A stretch of 64,000 nt of DNA from positions 1 through 64,000 of the forward strand of contig JBBSET010000014.1 in NCBI GenBank assembly GCA_038239485.1, given 5' to 3'. The DNA comes from DASQEH01 sp038239485 (GTDB lineage: Bacteria > Actinomycetota > Actinomycetes > Propionibacteriales > Nocardioidaceae). The position numbers were made by a program, and so were the translations under genes. Below, piece after piece: positions 1 through 8,079 of this stretch. The notes under the pieces were generated by a model. That model did not search any database. It had not been told where the DNA came from and saw only the letters and a list, made by a program, of their open reading frames with translations. Each line of letters starts with the position of its first letter. Positions within the stretch are counted from its first letter, which is position 1.

Positions 1-1390
1 CGCCCCCGGGGGGCCCGAAACGCTGGGGCGGCCCGGCGGCCCCCGGCGGGGCGGGGGCGGCCGGGGGGGCGGCCGGGCGGGCCGCCCCACCGCCCGAGCT
101 CACGGTAGTGATGACGTCGAGGGTCGACGGCAGCTGTTGCGAGACCACCAGGGTTCCGCCGGCCGTCGCGCCGACGGCGACGCCGGCCGGGTCGCTGAGC
201 AGGTCCACGCGCCCGGCGAAGTCCAGCCGCGCCAGCGCGACGGATCCGATGTCGGGGACGATCGCCGCGATGACCGACTCGGCTTCGACCGCTTCCACGC
301 TGCGGACCAGCACGTCGGGAGGCGTCACGGGCTCGCCGTCCACCCACAGCCGCCGGGTATCGCCCTGGTCGACGCTGTACAGCAGCCGCCCGTCCGCCAG
401 CCGTCGCGGCGTGCCGGGCAGCAGCTCGACCCACGCGTCGTCGGTGACAGCTCGCAGCAGCGACGTCGTACCGGTGGCGGGATCCAGCTCGCGGTACTCC
501 ATCCGCCGCTGGTCGCGGGTGAGCAGCGTCAGCACCGGCTTGCTGGCGCTCCACTCGACGTGGGCGAGGTACTTCAGGACGGTGCCGTCGAGGTCGCTGT
601 CGGACCGCCAGTCCACGTCGACTCGCCCGCCGCCCGTCGACACGACAGCCAGCCCCACAACGGCATTGGCCGTGCCGGCCTGCGGGTATCGCATGGGCAC
701 CGGCACGCGTTCGGGGAACGCCGGGTCACTGATGTGCCAGATCTTCACCGCCGACTCGTCGTAGCGCTCGACCAGCAACGACTCGCCGTCGGGAGCCCAC
801 CAGAAGCCATGTCCGCGTTCGAGCTCTTCGGTCGCGATGAACTCCGCAAGCCCCCACGCCACCTCCGCCGGCTCACCGGGCTCCGGCCCGACCACCAGCT
901 GGTCCCTCCCTGTGGCCAGGTCGACGATCCACAGGGACCGGTCGCCCACATACGCCACCCGCCGGCCGGACGGGTCGAGCTGCGGGTCACCGACGGGCGC
1001 CGAGGTCACGATCTCGTACGGTGGCGCACCACCCGCCAGTTCGGCGACGAACAGCCGCGATGACAGGGCGAATGCCGCGATCCGGACGTCGTCGTCGGTG
1101 CTGTAGGCGACGATGCCCGACGTCGTGACGCGTAGCCGCTCCCGGCGACTTCGCTCCACCGCGGTCAGCATCTCTTCGCCGGTTCCAAGCAAGGTCGCCG
1201 GATCGGTCACCAGCCGCTCACTGTCCGACGACACCTCGTACACCCACAACGCATGGGCACGCGACGTGCCAGCCAAGGTGCGCAAGAAGACCACCCGCTG
1301 CCCGTCCGGACTCACGGTGAAGGTCCGCGGCAGCCCCAGGCGGAAGTTCATCGTCCGCGCGGCCAGCCGAGGGAAGGAGTCTGCCGTCAT
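1..1390 (-). CDS. S9 family peptidase (DPP IV-type beta-propeller), 3' end outside window
   Basis: Open on the minus strand from an ATG at 1390 to the window edge, so only about 460 N-terminal residues are present. The visible part matches the beta-propeller of dipeptidyl-peptidase IV/prolyl oligopeptidase family serine peptidases. It begins FPRLAARTMNFRLGLPR, a typical actinobacterial start, followed by blade-like repeats (VSPDGQRVVFLR, LDPSGRRVAYVGD). A DPP IV-like stretch ATEELERGHGFWWAPDG then leads into YDESAVKIWHI. The catalytic Ser/Asp/His alpha/beta-hydrolase domain would lie beyond base 1. The enzyme is expected to remove N-terminal dipeptides or cut short peptides; no signal peptide is visible. 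The last 30 or so codons (bases 1-90) turn into Ala/Pro/Gly/Arg low complexity unlike the family and may be assembly noise. Confidence 0.85.
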   Translation of the reverse strand, partial: MTADSFPRLAARTMNFRLGLPRTFTVSPDGQRVVFLRTLAGTSRAHALWVYEVSSDSERLVTDPATLLGTGEEMLTAVERSRRERLRVTTSGIVAYSTDDDVRIAAFALSSRLFVAELAGGAPPYEIVTSAPVGDPQLDPSGRRVAYVGDRSLWIVDLATGRDQLVVGPEPGEPAEVAWGLAEFIATEELERGHGFWWAPDGESLLVERYDESAVKIWHISDPAFPERVPVPMRYPQAGTANAVVGLAVVSTGGGRVDVDWRSDSDLDGTVLKYLAHVEWSASKPVLTLLTRDQRRMEYRELDPATGTTSLLRAVTDDAWVELLPGTPRRLADGRLLYSVDQGDTRRLWVDGEPVTPPDVLVRSVEAVEAESVIAAIVPDIGSVALARLDFAGRVDLLSDPAGVAVGATAGGTLVVSQQLPSTLDVITTVSSGGGAARPAAPPAAPAPPGAAGPPQRFGPPGG

Positions 1391-1449
1391 GGCGTCATCC
1401 TGGCATCACCCTCGGCGTGGTGCGTCCCACTCCCAACCGGCGTCCACGG

Positions 1450-2658
1450 CTAGGGCTTTCGAGCCACGACGTACAGCCGCTCGGTCGTCTCACCCCTGGA
1501 GGTCAACGGTCCGCGGACGTACCACTCGATGTCGACGAGGCCGGACGCCTGGACGAGGCCGACCACGAACGCCGGCTCGTGCAGCACGACGTCGAGGTGG
1601 ACCCGGTGGCCGAACCATTCGTCGACGTGCCGGATGTCGGTTCCGGCATGCATGCCGACGACGAGCCACCCGCCGGGGGCCAGTGGGGCGACCAGCGCCG
1701 CGATCGCGTCAGGCAGCTCCGACGATGCCAGGTGGATGAGCGAGTACCACGCGAGGACCGCAGCCCACCCGGAGCTCGTGGTGGGACGGTTCAGACGCCG
1801 TAGGTCGCCGATCTCGAAATGCCGGCTCGGGAAGCGGCGGCGCGCCTCGGCCACCATCGCGGGAGACAGATCCACTCCTGTCACGTCGGCGCCTGCGTCG
1901 GCCAGGTAGGCCGTGACGTGCCCCGGACCCGACCCGACCTCGACCAGTGGCTGCCCGGCCGCGTGAGCTGACACCCGGTCGAGGAGCCAGGTCTCGAACG
2001 GCAGGAGCCGCAGCTCGTCGGCGAGGGCGGCGGCGTAAGAGGTCGCGACGGCGTCGTACGACGACCGCACCCGTGCATCTCGCAGGTGCACACCCTGGGC
2101 GATCAGGGCATCGCGGTCGACGGCCGCCGCGGTTGTGGCGACGAAGGTTTCGTGGGTCGGCCCGAGGAGATGGGTCCAGCGTCGGTCTCGCTGCCCGGGC
2201 TGCTGCTCGAGCTCACGCACGAGCGGCTGGGGTCGTTGGGCCAGCCGGCGCAGACACGACTCGACATCGCCTCGCTCGGCGAACGCGAACAGCCGTTCGG
2301 TGCGACTGCGGAGCTCACCGGGCGCCTGCGCACCCCGCAGTAACAGGACCGTGAGCAGTGCCCGCTCGTCAGGGTCGAGCCCGAGCCGCTCATCGAGGAT
2401 CTGGTGATACTTCAGCGTCCGCCGCCCGGTGTCGGACCACACGATCCGCAGCAGTCCGCGCTCCTTCAGGGCCCGTGCGGTCCGGAGCACGGTCTCACGG
2501 TCGAAGTCGACGACGGGATCTCGGCTGCTTGTCTGGTTGCAGGCAGCTATCAGGGCGTTGGCCGTGAGGGGGTACGACGCCGGCACTGTCAGCTGCTTCT
2601 CCAGCAGGCTGCCGAGGACGCGTTGGCCTTCCGGGTCGAGGACGGGAAGCTCGGGCAC
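1450..2658 (-). CDS. DUF480 (YceH-like) domain fused to a class I methyltransferase
   Basis: A 402-residue protein. Residues 1 to about 190 match DUF480/YceH, a paired winged-helix fold: it opens PELPVLDPEGQRVLGSLLEK and contains SYPLTANALIAACNQ. From about residue 210 a Rossmann-fold SAM methyltransferase follows, with motif I VEVGSGPGHVTAYLA, acidic DVTGVDLSPAMV and the later APGGWLVVGMHAG. The reading frame stays open far upstream, but similarity begins only at the GTG at 2658 (VPELPVLD), so that start was chosen. DUF480 proteins have no settled function. The fusion suggests that a DNA- or protein-binding module positions a small-molecule or macromolecular methyltransferase; that role is inference. 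The gene lies tail to head with the S9 peptidase, 59 bases away. Confidence 0.88.
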   Translation of the reverse strand: MPELPVLDPEGQRVLGSLLEKQLTVPASYPLTANALIAACNQTSSRDPVVDFDRETVLRTARALKERGLLRIVWSDTGRRTLKYHQILDERLGLDPDERALLTVLLLRGAQAPGELRSRTERLFAFAERGDVESCLRRLAQRPQPLVRELEQQPGQRDRRWTHLLGPTHETFVATTAAAVDRDALIAQGVHLRDARVRSSYDAVATSYAAALADELRLLPFETWLLDRVSAHAAGQPLVEVGSGPGHVTAYLADAGADVTGVDLSPAMVAEARRRFPSRHFEIGDLRRLNRPTTSSGWAAVLAWYSLIHLASSELPDAIAALVAPLAPGGWLVVGMHAGTDIRHVDEWFGHRVHLDVVLHEPAFVVGLVQASGLVDIEWYVRGPLTSRGETTERLYVVARKP

Positions 2659-2772
2659 GCTGACGACCCTAGAGCCCAACGCCGTTCGGGGGCAGACCCC
2701 CACGACGGCGCGGCCCGCAGGGTGGCGGGCCGGAGTCCCGTACTGTGCCGAGAGACCGAAAGGGGCAACGCC

Positions 2773-2976
2773 ATGAGCGACAGACGCCTGAACACCAGCG
2801 TGACCGGCAACCTCATCTCCGGAGCCATCGCGGGGGTGATCTATGTGATCATCGCTCTCATCACCGGGTCCGGCTTCGGGGCCGCCATCGGCGTCGGCAT
2901 CGTCGTCGCTCTGATCACCTTCGTCATTGCCTTTGTCATCAGTCAGCTGATCGCCCGCCGGCGCCCCTCCTCGTGA
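2773..2976 (+). CDS. small two-helix membrane protein
   Basis: A 67-residue protein with an AAAGGGG ribosome site before the ATG. It has a polar N-terminus (MSDRRLNTSVTGN) and two hydrophobic helices at about residues 14-33 and 36-58, rich in Gly/Ala/Ile/Val, then a basic tail ARRRPSS that should stay in the cytoplasm. No family is recognised with confidence. It is transcribed divergently from the DUF480-methyltransferase gene and is followed by an SGNH hydrolase gene on the same strand. The composition and clean start argue that it is real. Confidence 0.7.
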   Translation: MSDRRLNTSVTGNLISGAIAGVIYVIIALITGSGFGAAIGVGIVVALITFVIAFVISQLIARRRPSS

Positions 2977-3132
2977 AGCGATGCGCCCCTCGACCCGCGC
3001 CACGCCGACTCTCATGGCACGCCACCGACTTCCCCTGGCATAGACCCAACGCCTGTATTCCACGAGAACAGGTCGCATACTTGTGCCTTCACGTCCACCG
3101 CGTGGCCGGGCCGCCACTGTGGAAGGAGACCG

Positions 3133-3714
3133 ATGAGGCTTTTTCGCTGCTTTGCGCTGCTGGCGGTGGTCGCCGCCGTCCTGGTACCGACCGCGCCCGT
3201 TCAGGCTCAGCACTCCAAGCCGGTCACGTTGGTGATCGGTGACTCGATCACCTACCGCAGCAGGCACCAGCTGAAGAAGTTCCGGCCGGCCTTCCACATC
3301 CAGGGCATTCCCGGTTCCAATGCCAACTCCCTGAAATCGAGGCTGCAGGCATACCTGGCCGACCATCCTGCACCGGACCGGCTGGTGATCGCCCTCGGCA
3401 GCAACGGCTTCCACACCACGCAGCACACCTATCGGCGTGCCATCGGACTGTTGCCCAGCTCGACCGTCATCGGGCTCGTCACCGCTTGGCGCAACCCGGC
3501 CATCTGGGGTCAGGCCCGGTCGCTGGTGGTGTGGCACAACACGGTCGACATGATCCACATCGCCCACACCCGACCGCTCACCTGCACGATCGGCTGGCGC
3601 CCCGCCGTCGTCCAGGACCCGCGCCTGCTGCTGGACGGCCTGCACCCCACCGTTCCGCACGGGGAACGGGTCTGGGCCCACACCGTCGCGCACGGGATCG
3701 GCCGGTGCACGTGA
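3133..3714 (+). CDS. secreted SGNH/GDSL-type hydrolase
   Basis: A 193-residue protein with a strong GGAAGGAG site. Residues 1-25 form a signal peptide (basic start, hydrophobic core, cleavage after PVQAQ). The mature part has the SGNH blocks: LVIGDSITYRS (block I, nucleophile Ser), ALGSNGF (block III-like, with the Asn) and LDGLHPT (block V, catalytic Asp and His). Proteins of this kind are esterases, lipases or the extracytoplasmic part of acyltransferases; the substrate cannot be named. It stands alone between a small membrane protein and a region of transposon-like debris. Confidence 0.85.
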   Translation: MRLFRCFALLAVVAAVLVPTAPVQAQHSKPVTLVIGDSITYRSRHQLKKFRPAFHIQGIPGSNANSLKSRLQAYLADHPAPDRLVIALGSNGFHTTQHTYRRAIGLLPSSTVIGLVTAWRNPAIWGQARSLVVWHNTVDMIHIAHTRPLTCTIGWRPAVVQDPRLLLDGLHPTVPHGERVWAHTVAHGIGRCT

Positions 3715-3791
3715 GCCGGAGCTGAGCCGCGGAAGTCCCGGCCCGCGGCAGACACGACCGCGCGACCCTGCGGCACCAGCGTCTGCACGCC

Positions 3792-3912
3792 TGTCGCTCG
3801 AGCTCGGGCGCCAAGGTATGCCCACGGTGCTGTCGGATGTGCCCGGCGCGGTGCAGGGCGCACAGTTGCGGGACCAGCGATCGGGCTGATATCAACGTCG
3901 CCTGGATCCTGG
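3792..3912 (+). pseudogene. possible TnpB (IS200/IS605 OrfB) zinc-ribbon remnant
   Basis: In one plus frame the region reads with closely spaced cysteines (KVCPRCCRMCPARC), then SCGTSDRADINVAWIL. The last stretch resembles the C-terminal CG-x(n)-D-x-N-A-A-x-N-I pattern of TnpB proteins. There is no start, no RuvC-like domain and no clean ORF, so at most it is a short decayed fragment. The reading is weak and could be chance, but an unmistakable transposase remnant lies 3.3 kb away on the other side of the PQQ/PKD genes. Confidence 0.22.
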
Positions 3913-3982
3913 TGCCGTCGGAGGACGCTGGCTCGGGTCCACGCGCAGACCCCGCCTACCCCTACGCCCGTGACCGGGTGGA

Positions 3983-5464
3983 TCAGGGTGTGTAGGCCGT
4001 GAGTGTGCCGTCCTCGCTGGCAACGAAGAGCTCGCCGTCGGCGAAGACTGGCTCGGCGAAAGTCTTCCCGGTGGCCGCGATAGTCCCCATCAACTGCCCG
4101 TCCGTCTCTCGGTACAGGCGGATCGTCGGCGGGGTCTGGCCGGGGCAGGAGAACATCGGGACAGCGACCAGCTGTCCGTTGATGGTGGGGCTGCCGTCCG
4201 GTTGACAGGGCAGCGCCGTCTCCCAGAGAACCGCCCCCGTCGCGGGATCGAGCGCACGCAGTCCGCCCTGCGCCGTTGATCCGCCGATCGTGGTGGCGTT
4301 GCTAGCGACGAAGAGGTGCTTGGCGTTGAAGTCCCAGGCGGCGGAGGTGATGCAAGCGCCGGTACCCGTCCCGCCGGTCTGTCCCACCTGATCCGACCAG
4401 ACGGGCCCACTGGCGAGGGCACTCTGGCGCCAGGCGTAAAAGATCCCGTTCTTGTTGCACGCACCTACCATCGGCGTGGTCGTGCCGCCCAGGGTCGCGC
4501 TGAACAGGGTGGGTGAGCTGCCGAAGTCCAGGTCCGAGGTGAGCGAATTCGGCGCGGTCCACTCGTCCTGCTTCGCCAGTGTGCTCTCGTTGAGCCGGAC
4601 CACTGAGTAGGCGTCGTAGATCGAGGTTCCGGTGGGGTCAGGGCTCCCCGTAGTCACCCATACGCTCGTGCCGTCAGCTCCCTGGCTGCTCCAGATGGTC
4701 GCGCCGGTCTTGCCTGCGGGAGCGTCATACCAGGTGTGCTGAACGGCGCCAGTGTGCTGGTTCAGCGAGACTACTCCGCCTCGGATCTTCATGCTGTCGC
4801 AGTTGGCGCCGAGGCCCTCGAAAATATGGCCGGCGTCCACCGTCGGGGATCCCCAGTTGAAGTACGTCGCTTCTCCGGCCGCGGTGTTGGGGCCGATGGA
4901 ATGCTTCCAAAGTTGAGCGCCGGTCGCGGCGTTCAACGCGTAGACGAAATGTGCGCCGGCCGCGTACACCATGGAAGTGCCCGTGCTCGGGTCGGCTGCC
5001 ACCGTCGCGGTGCCGACGATGCCCTTGGCACCGCAGTTGGCCGCCGAGCCGAAGTCCAGCTGCTTCTTCCATATCACGGAGCCGGTCTGAGCGTTCAAGG
5101 CATAGAAGATGCCTGTCCGCGAGCCAATGTAGACGGTGTTTCCGACCACGGTGGGGGATGCGTCGAACTGTCGCGCCGGCTGGCCGCTCTTCGTGGCCGC
5201 GTCGGCGAGGAAGCTCCACACTCGCTGAAGCGATCCGGCGTTCGCTGTCGTGATCGCCGGGTCCCCGAAAATCGCCGACGAATGGCCGTTGTTGCGCTCG
5301 TAGGCGGGCCAGTCAGTGGGGACCTGCGCAGCGGGAGATGCTGAAGAACTCGTCATCCGAACCGCGGCCGATGCGTGGGTCGAGTGCGAAAGTCCGAGCG
5401 CCGTTGCGGCGAGGACTGCTGCCGCGCTGGCGATACGGATGGCTGAGAATGGCTTGATGGTCAT
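3983..5464 (-). CDS. secreted PQQ-binding-like beta-propeller protein
   Basis: A 493-residue protein starting at the ATG at 5464, which has CGGAG five bases upstream; the frame stays open 14 codons further but without a better site. Residues 1-33 are a signal peptide ending near HASAA. The rest consists of PQQ-type propeller repeats: FYALNAQTGSVIWKK, VYALNAATGAQLWK, LRALDPATGAVLWET and a final VASEDGTLTAY. Such repeats occur in BamB-like scaffold proteins and quinoprotein dehydrogenases. The dehydrogenase cofactor loops are not evident, so a binding or scaffold role outside the cell is more likely. It is divergent from the PKD protein and shares a 538-base upstream region with it. Base composition is lower in G+C than the neighbours, suggesting acquisition. 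Confidence 0.88.
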   Translation of the reverse strand: MTIKPFSAIRIASAAAVLAATALGLSHSTHASAAVRMTSSSASPAAQVPTDWPAYERNNGHSSAIFGDPAITTANAGSLQRVWSFLADAATKSGQPARQFDASPTVVGNTVYIGSRTGIFYALNAQTGSVIWKKQLDFGSAANCGAKGIVGTATVAADPSTGTSMVYAAGAHFVYALNAATGAQLWKHSIGPNTAAGEATYFNWGSPTVDAGHIFEGLGANCDSMKIRGGVVSLNQHTGAVQHTWYDAPAGKTGATIWSSQGADGTSVWVTTGSPDPTGTSIYDAYSVVRLNESTLAKQDEWTAPNSLTSDLDFGSSPTLFSATLGGTTTPMVGACNKNGIFYAWRQSALASGPVWSDQVGQTGGTGTGACITSAAWDFNAKHLFVASNATTIGGSTAQGGLRALDPATGAVLWETALPCQPDGSPTINGQLVAVPMFSCPGQTPPTIRLYRETDGQLMGTIAATGKTFAEPVFADGELFVASEDGTLTAYTP

Positions 5465-6002
5465 AATGACTCCGGATGGCATGGCGGTGAGCTTCTGTCC
5501 GCCCAACCAATCAGGAAAACGATCACCGCATGCCGGAATAGCAGAATTTATCCGTCAGTAGTTGGAAACCCACGCTAAGTGACCCACCAATCACTCGGAG
5601 TTGATGCAAAGTAACTTGTAGTCATATTGTGACGAACTCTCCTACTCCCCATTGCGCCCTCGTGTCCGGGCCTAACTCCTTCGACCTGAAAACGTCGGGG
5701 CGCAGCCTGGCGTGATCGGCCAGTTCTTCACGGAAAGATGGCCTCATCCCTTGGGCCAGGAGGGATTGAGGCCATCCTTTTCGTACCGTCGAGCGATCAG
5801 CCGTCACTGTTCGAGTCGCTGTTGCCGTGGGCGCTGATGGAGCAGTGTGCGGCAGATTAACCGGAATTCAGCTACATGCCCTATGGTGAGAAACGGCGAC
5901 CCACAGCGGTCGCGTCGATGACCTTCGGGGGGTCACGGAACGCAGGACGGCTCTCGTCCGGTGGCGGTTGTTTCCACCTACTAAATCCGCCGGAGGAACG
6001 CT
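5465..6002. other. long divergent intergenic region, no gene supported
   Basis: These 538 bases separate the divergent PQQ-repeat and PKD genes and must hold both promoters. They are less G+C-rich than the window as a whole. Short ORFs are present on both strands but lack ribosome sites and recognisable sequence. The only clear structure is the hairpin at 5737-5776. GGAGG lies just before the PKD start at 6003. Confidence 0.6.
5737..5776. terminator. orphan hairpin (10-bp perfect arms)
   Basis: GATGGCCTCA (5737-5746) is repeated inverted as TGAGGCCATC (5767-5776), with further partial pairing of TCCC with GGGA inside. CTTTTCG follows on the plus strand, giving a terminator-like outline, but no gene ends nearby on either strand. 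It may be a remnant of a lost gene or mobile element. Confidence 0.45.
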
Positions 6003-7076
6003 ATGCGAAGAATCGTTTATGCCCTGGGCGCGGTGCTTGCCCTAGCTGCTTTAGGGCTTTCAGCACCGGCCTCGGCTTCGGTAGCCGCCAGTCATCACAC
6101 CACCCTGCACGCAACACGCCAAGTGGCTTCCGCCGCGACCGGCACTGTGTCGGTCAACGTGTACGTCTACTACAACCCGTCATTGGACGGTCAGCAGGTG
6201 GAACTCGACGCCTCCGCTTCGACTACGTGCGGCTCGATCTCCACGTACTCGTGGAACTTCGGTGACGGTGGTGCCACGAGTTCCTCCTCTTATTACGTGT
6301 ATCACACATGGATTACGAACGGGACAACCAAGTCGTTCACGGTCGGCTTGACCATCACCGACTCATGCGGCAACTCAGTGCAGACGTCTTTTACCCAGGA
6401 CGTGAAGCCGGACCTGGCACCGAATCTGTCGGTGTCCTTCAGCCCAGATAGCACCAACCCATTGAAGTTCTTCGCTGACCCCTCGGCGACTACGGACACC
6501 GACGGTTCAGTTCCCAACCCGACAGGCCCGTATGAGTATTACTGGACCTGGGGCGATGGAAGCCACTCCTACTCCTACGCCAATAGCAGCAACGGGCTCA
6601 CCAGCCACACCTACACTTCCGCTGGCACCCACACTGTCAACGTGACCGCTTACGACAGCGCGTACAACTCCAGCCAGCAAACGTACACAGTAGGTGGCAC
6701 CACCCCCAATCTTGTCGAAGAGACCAACAGTGCGATCACCTATTCCGGTGCCTGGAGTCTCACGGGATGCCCGGGCAGCGCTTGTAGCCCTGACAAGCAG
6801 GAGAAGTACTCCGTGACCCAGGGCAACTCCGCGGTGCTTCACTTCACCGGTACGAAGGCGGCGTGGATTGCTACGAAGGGTCCCAAGGGTGGAAAAGCCA
6901 ACGTCTACGTGGACGGGGTGCTCAAGCAAACTGTTAACCTGTACAAGGCGAGCCCGTACCAGGACGGGGTGACCGTGTACTCCACTGCGACGCTGCCCCG
7001 TGGCAGCCACACCCTGAAGATCAAGTTGACGCTCAACCAGCGCGTCAACATTGACGCCTTCAACGTGACGCCCTGA
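6003..7076 (+). CDS. secreted PKD-domain protein with C-terminal beta-sandwich domain
   Basis: A 357-residue protein with a strong GGAGGAACGCT leader before the ATG. Residues 1-26 are a signal peptide (ALGLSAPASASV). Two PKD domains follow: about 48-137, with SWNFGDGGATSS and a TVGLTITDSCGN edge, and about 140-232, with YWTWGDGSHSYS and HTVNVTAYDSAYN. A C-terminal beta-sandwich of about 110 residues (GTKAAWIATKGPKGGKANVYVDG onward in part, then ATLPRGSHTLKIKLT) resembles carbohydrate-binding-like modules. No anchor or LPXTG motif is seen, so it is probably released or wall-associated. It likely binds glycans or proteins on the surface; that is inference from domain type. Codon use is less G+C-biased than neighbours. 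A hairpin terminator follows. Confidence 0.88.
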   Translation: MRRIVYALGAVLALAALGLSAPASASVAASHHTTLHATRQVASAATGTVSVNVYVYYNPSLDGQQVELDASASTTCGSISTYSWNFGDGGATSSSSYYVYHTWITNGTTKSFTVGLTITDSCGNSVQTSFTQDVKPDLAPNLSVSFSPDSTNPLKFFADPSATTDTDGSVPNPTGPYEYYWTWGDGSHSYSYANSSNGLTSHTYTSAGTHTVNVTAYDSAYNSSQQTYTVGGTTPNLVEETNSAITYSGAWSLTGCPGSACSPDKQEKYSVTQGNSAVLHFTGTKAAWIATKGPKGGKANVYVDGVLKQTVNLYKASPYQDGVTVYSTATLPRGSHTLKIKLTLNQRVNIDAFNVTP

Positions 7077-7089
7077 ACAGTCACCCAGT

Positions 7090-7120
7090 AGGGCCGGGCC
7101 TTACCTTCTGGCTCGGCCCT
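7090..7120 (+). terminator. rho-independent-like terminator after the PKD gene
   Basis: AGGGCCGGGCC and GGCTCGGCCCT form an 11-bp stem with one mismatch around a short CTTCT-type loop, starting 14 bases after the PKD stop codon. Only a weak T content follows, as is usual in high-GC actinobacteria. Confidence 0.65.
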
Positions 7121-7150
7121 TACCTGGGGATTTCACGTCATGCATTCGGC

Positions 7151-7500
7151 TGACCCACCGGGATCCGTGTCATCGTCCGCAAGGAACGCCTCCTCCCCGG
7201 TGCGCATCTGCGGTTCAGCGACTTCGACGGCATGCGGATTACCACTTCGCCTCCAGCACAGCCAGGGGGCTGCGCGACCAGGAGCTGCGGCACCGCCGCC
7301 GCGCCCGCTGCTAGGACCGGATCCGATGCCCGAAGGACGCCGGCCTCACCACCCCCGTGCACGGGTTCGCCCAGAACTATGTCCGGTGGGCCGTCGTGAT
7401 GCTCACCGCCAACAAAACCGCCTGGATGCAGACCCTCGCCCTCACCGGGTCGCACCGCCAGACGGTGGGAATCAACGGCTCCGACCGCGTCTGCTCACCA
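7151..7500 (+). pseudogene. IS1380-family transposase C-terminal remnant
   Basis: Read with one frame change, the region gives an IS1380-type transposase fragment: IRVIVRKERLLPGAHLRFSD, then after a shift near 7232 LRDQELRHRRRARC, a stop codon TAG at 7314-7316, DRIRCPKDAGL, HGFAQNYVRWAVVML and TAWMQTLALTG. These are hallmark blocks of the family (RKERP-GAQLRFTD, ELRHRRRARAEDRIR, GFAQN-W, TAWMQMLALTG). Only about 110 of some 460 residues remain, with a frameshift and a nonsense codon, so it is dead. No terminal inverted repeats or target duplication were found. It marks the right edge of the low-GC PQQ/PKD stretch. Confidence 0.88.
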
Positions 7501-8079
7501 ATCCCGCCACACACACAAGAGGAAGGCTTTGGCGGATTGGCAATGCATGGACCAAGCGTTTCTCTTGTCAGCGAACTGGGGGAATGGCAACGCCCGCGCT
7601 ACAGCGGTGTCGGCGCTCTCAGTGGGTCCTATCTCAGCGGTAGGCCGATGCAGGGCTACTCGTCCCATCGATCGGGAGTCAACATTCCCAGCGAAACTCA
7701 CGATCAAATCACCTCCGATGCTCTTATACAAGTGACTCGACGCACGTGATACCAGGTAGTTGCCCGGACGACCCGACGCGGCTTCTCTCCACGGTCTGAC
7801 GACGTGCCGCCTCCCATCTCGGCTGGCGGCAACCCGGCATTGTTGCGAGGGCCCCGCGGTTCGTCCAGCGCTATTTGCCGGATATTGCCAATGATCGGGA
7901 AGTCAATGCTCGACGTTGTCGCTACTTCCGTCTTCGTAATCCCGCCCAACCTGGCTAGCCAGCCCCTGATTGCCGTGTGGCATAAACCCTGTTGTTGGCT
8001 GGCGACAATCGCTTCGGCACTGGCACCGATCTGCGGCTGCGAAGAGTCTCGAACCGTAGGCGGGTGAGGGATCAAGCGA
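7501..8079. other. non-coding, degraded region
   Basis: No convincing gene. G+C is visibly lower than the window average. A 147-codon minus ORF (7704-8147) overlaps the 3' end of the IclR gene, has no recognisable sequence and is rejected. The region may contain decayed ends of the IS1380 element; a weak similarity to the tail of that transposase continues to about 7545. Confidence 0.5.

Noticed and set aside
137..1063. Long plus-strand ORF over the S9 peptidase
   Set aside because: Antisense shadow caused by high GC; no ribosome site, no family features, while the minus strand encodes a clear S9 propeller.
4725..5219. Arg-rich minus ORF inside the PQQ-repeat gene
   Set aside because: Out-of-frame shadow of the propeller gene on the same strand.
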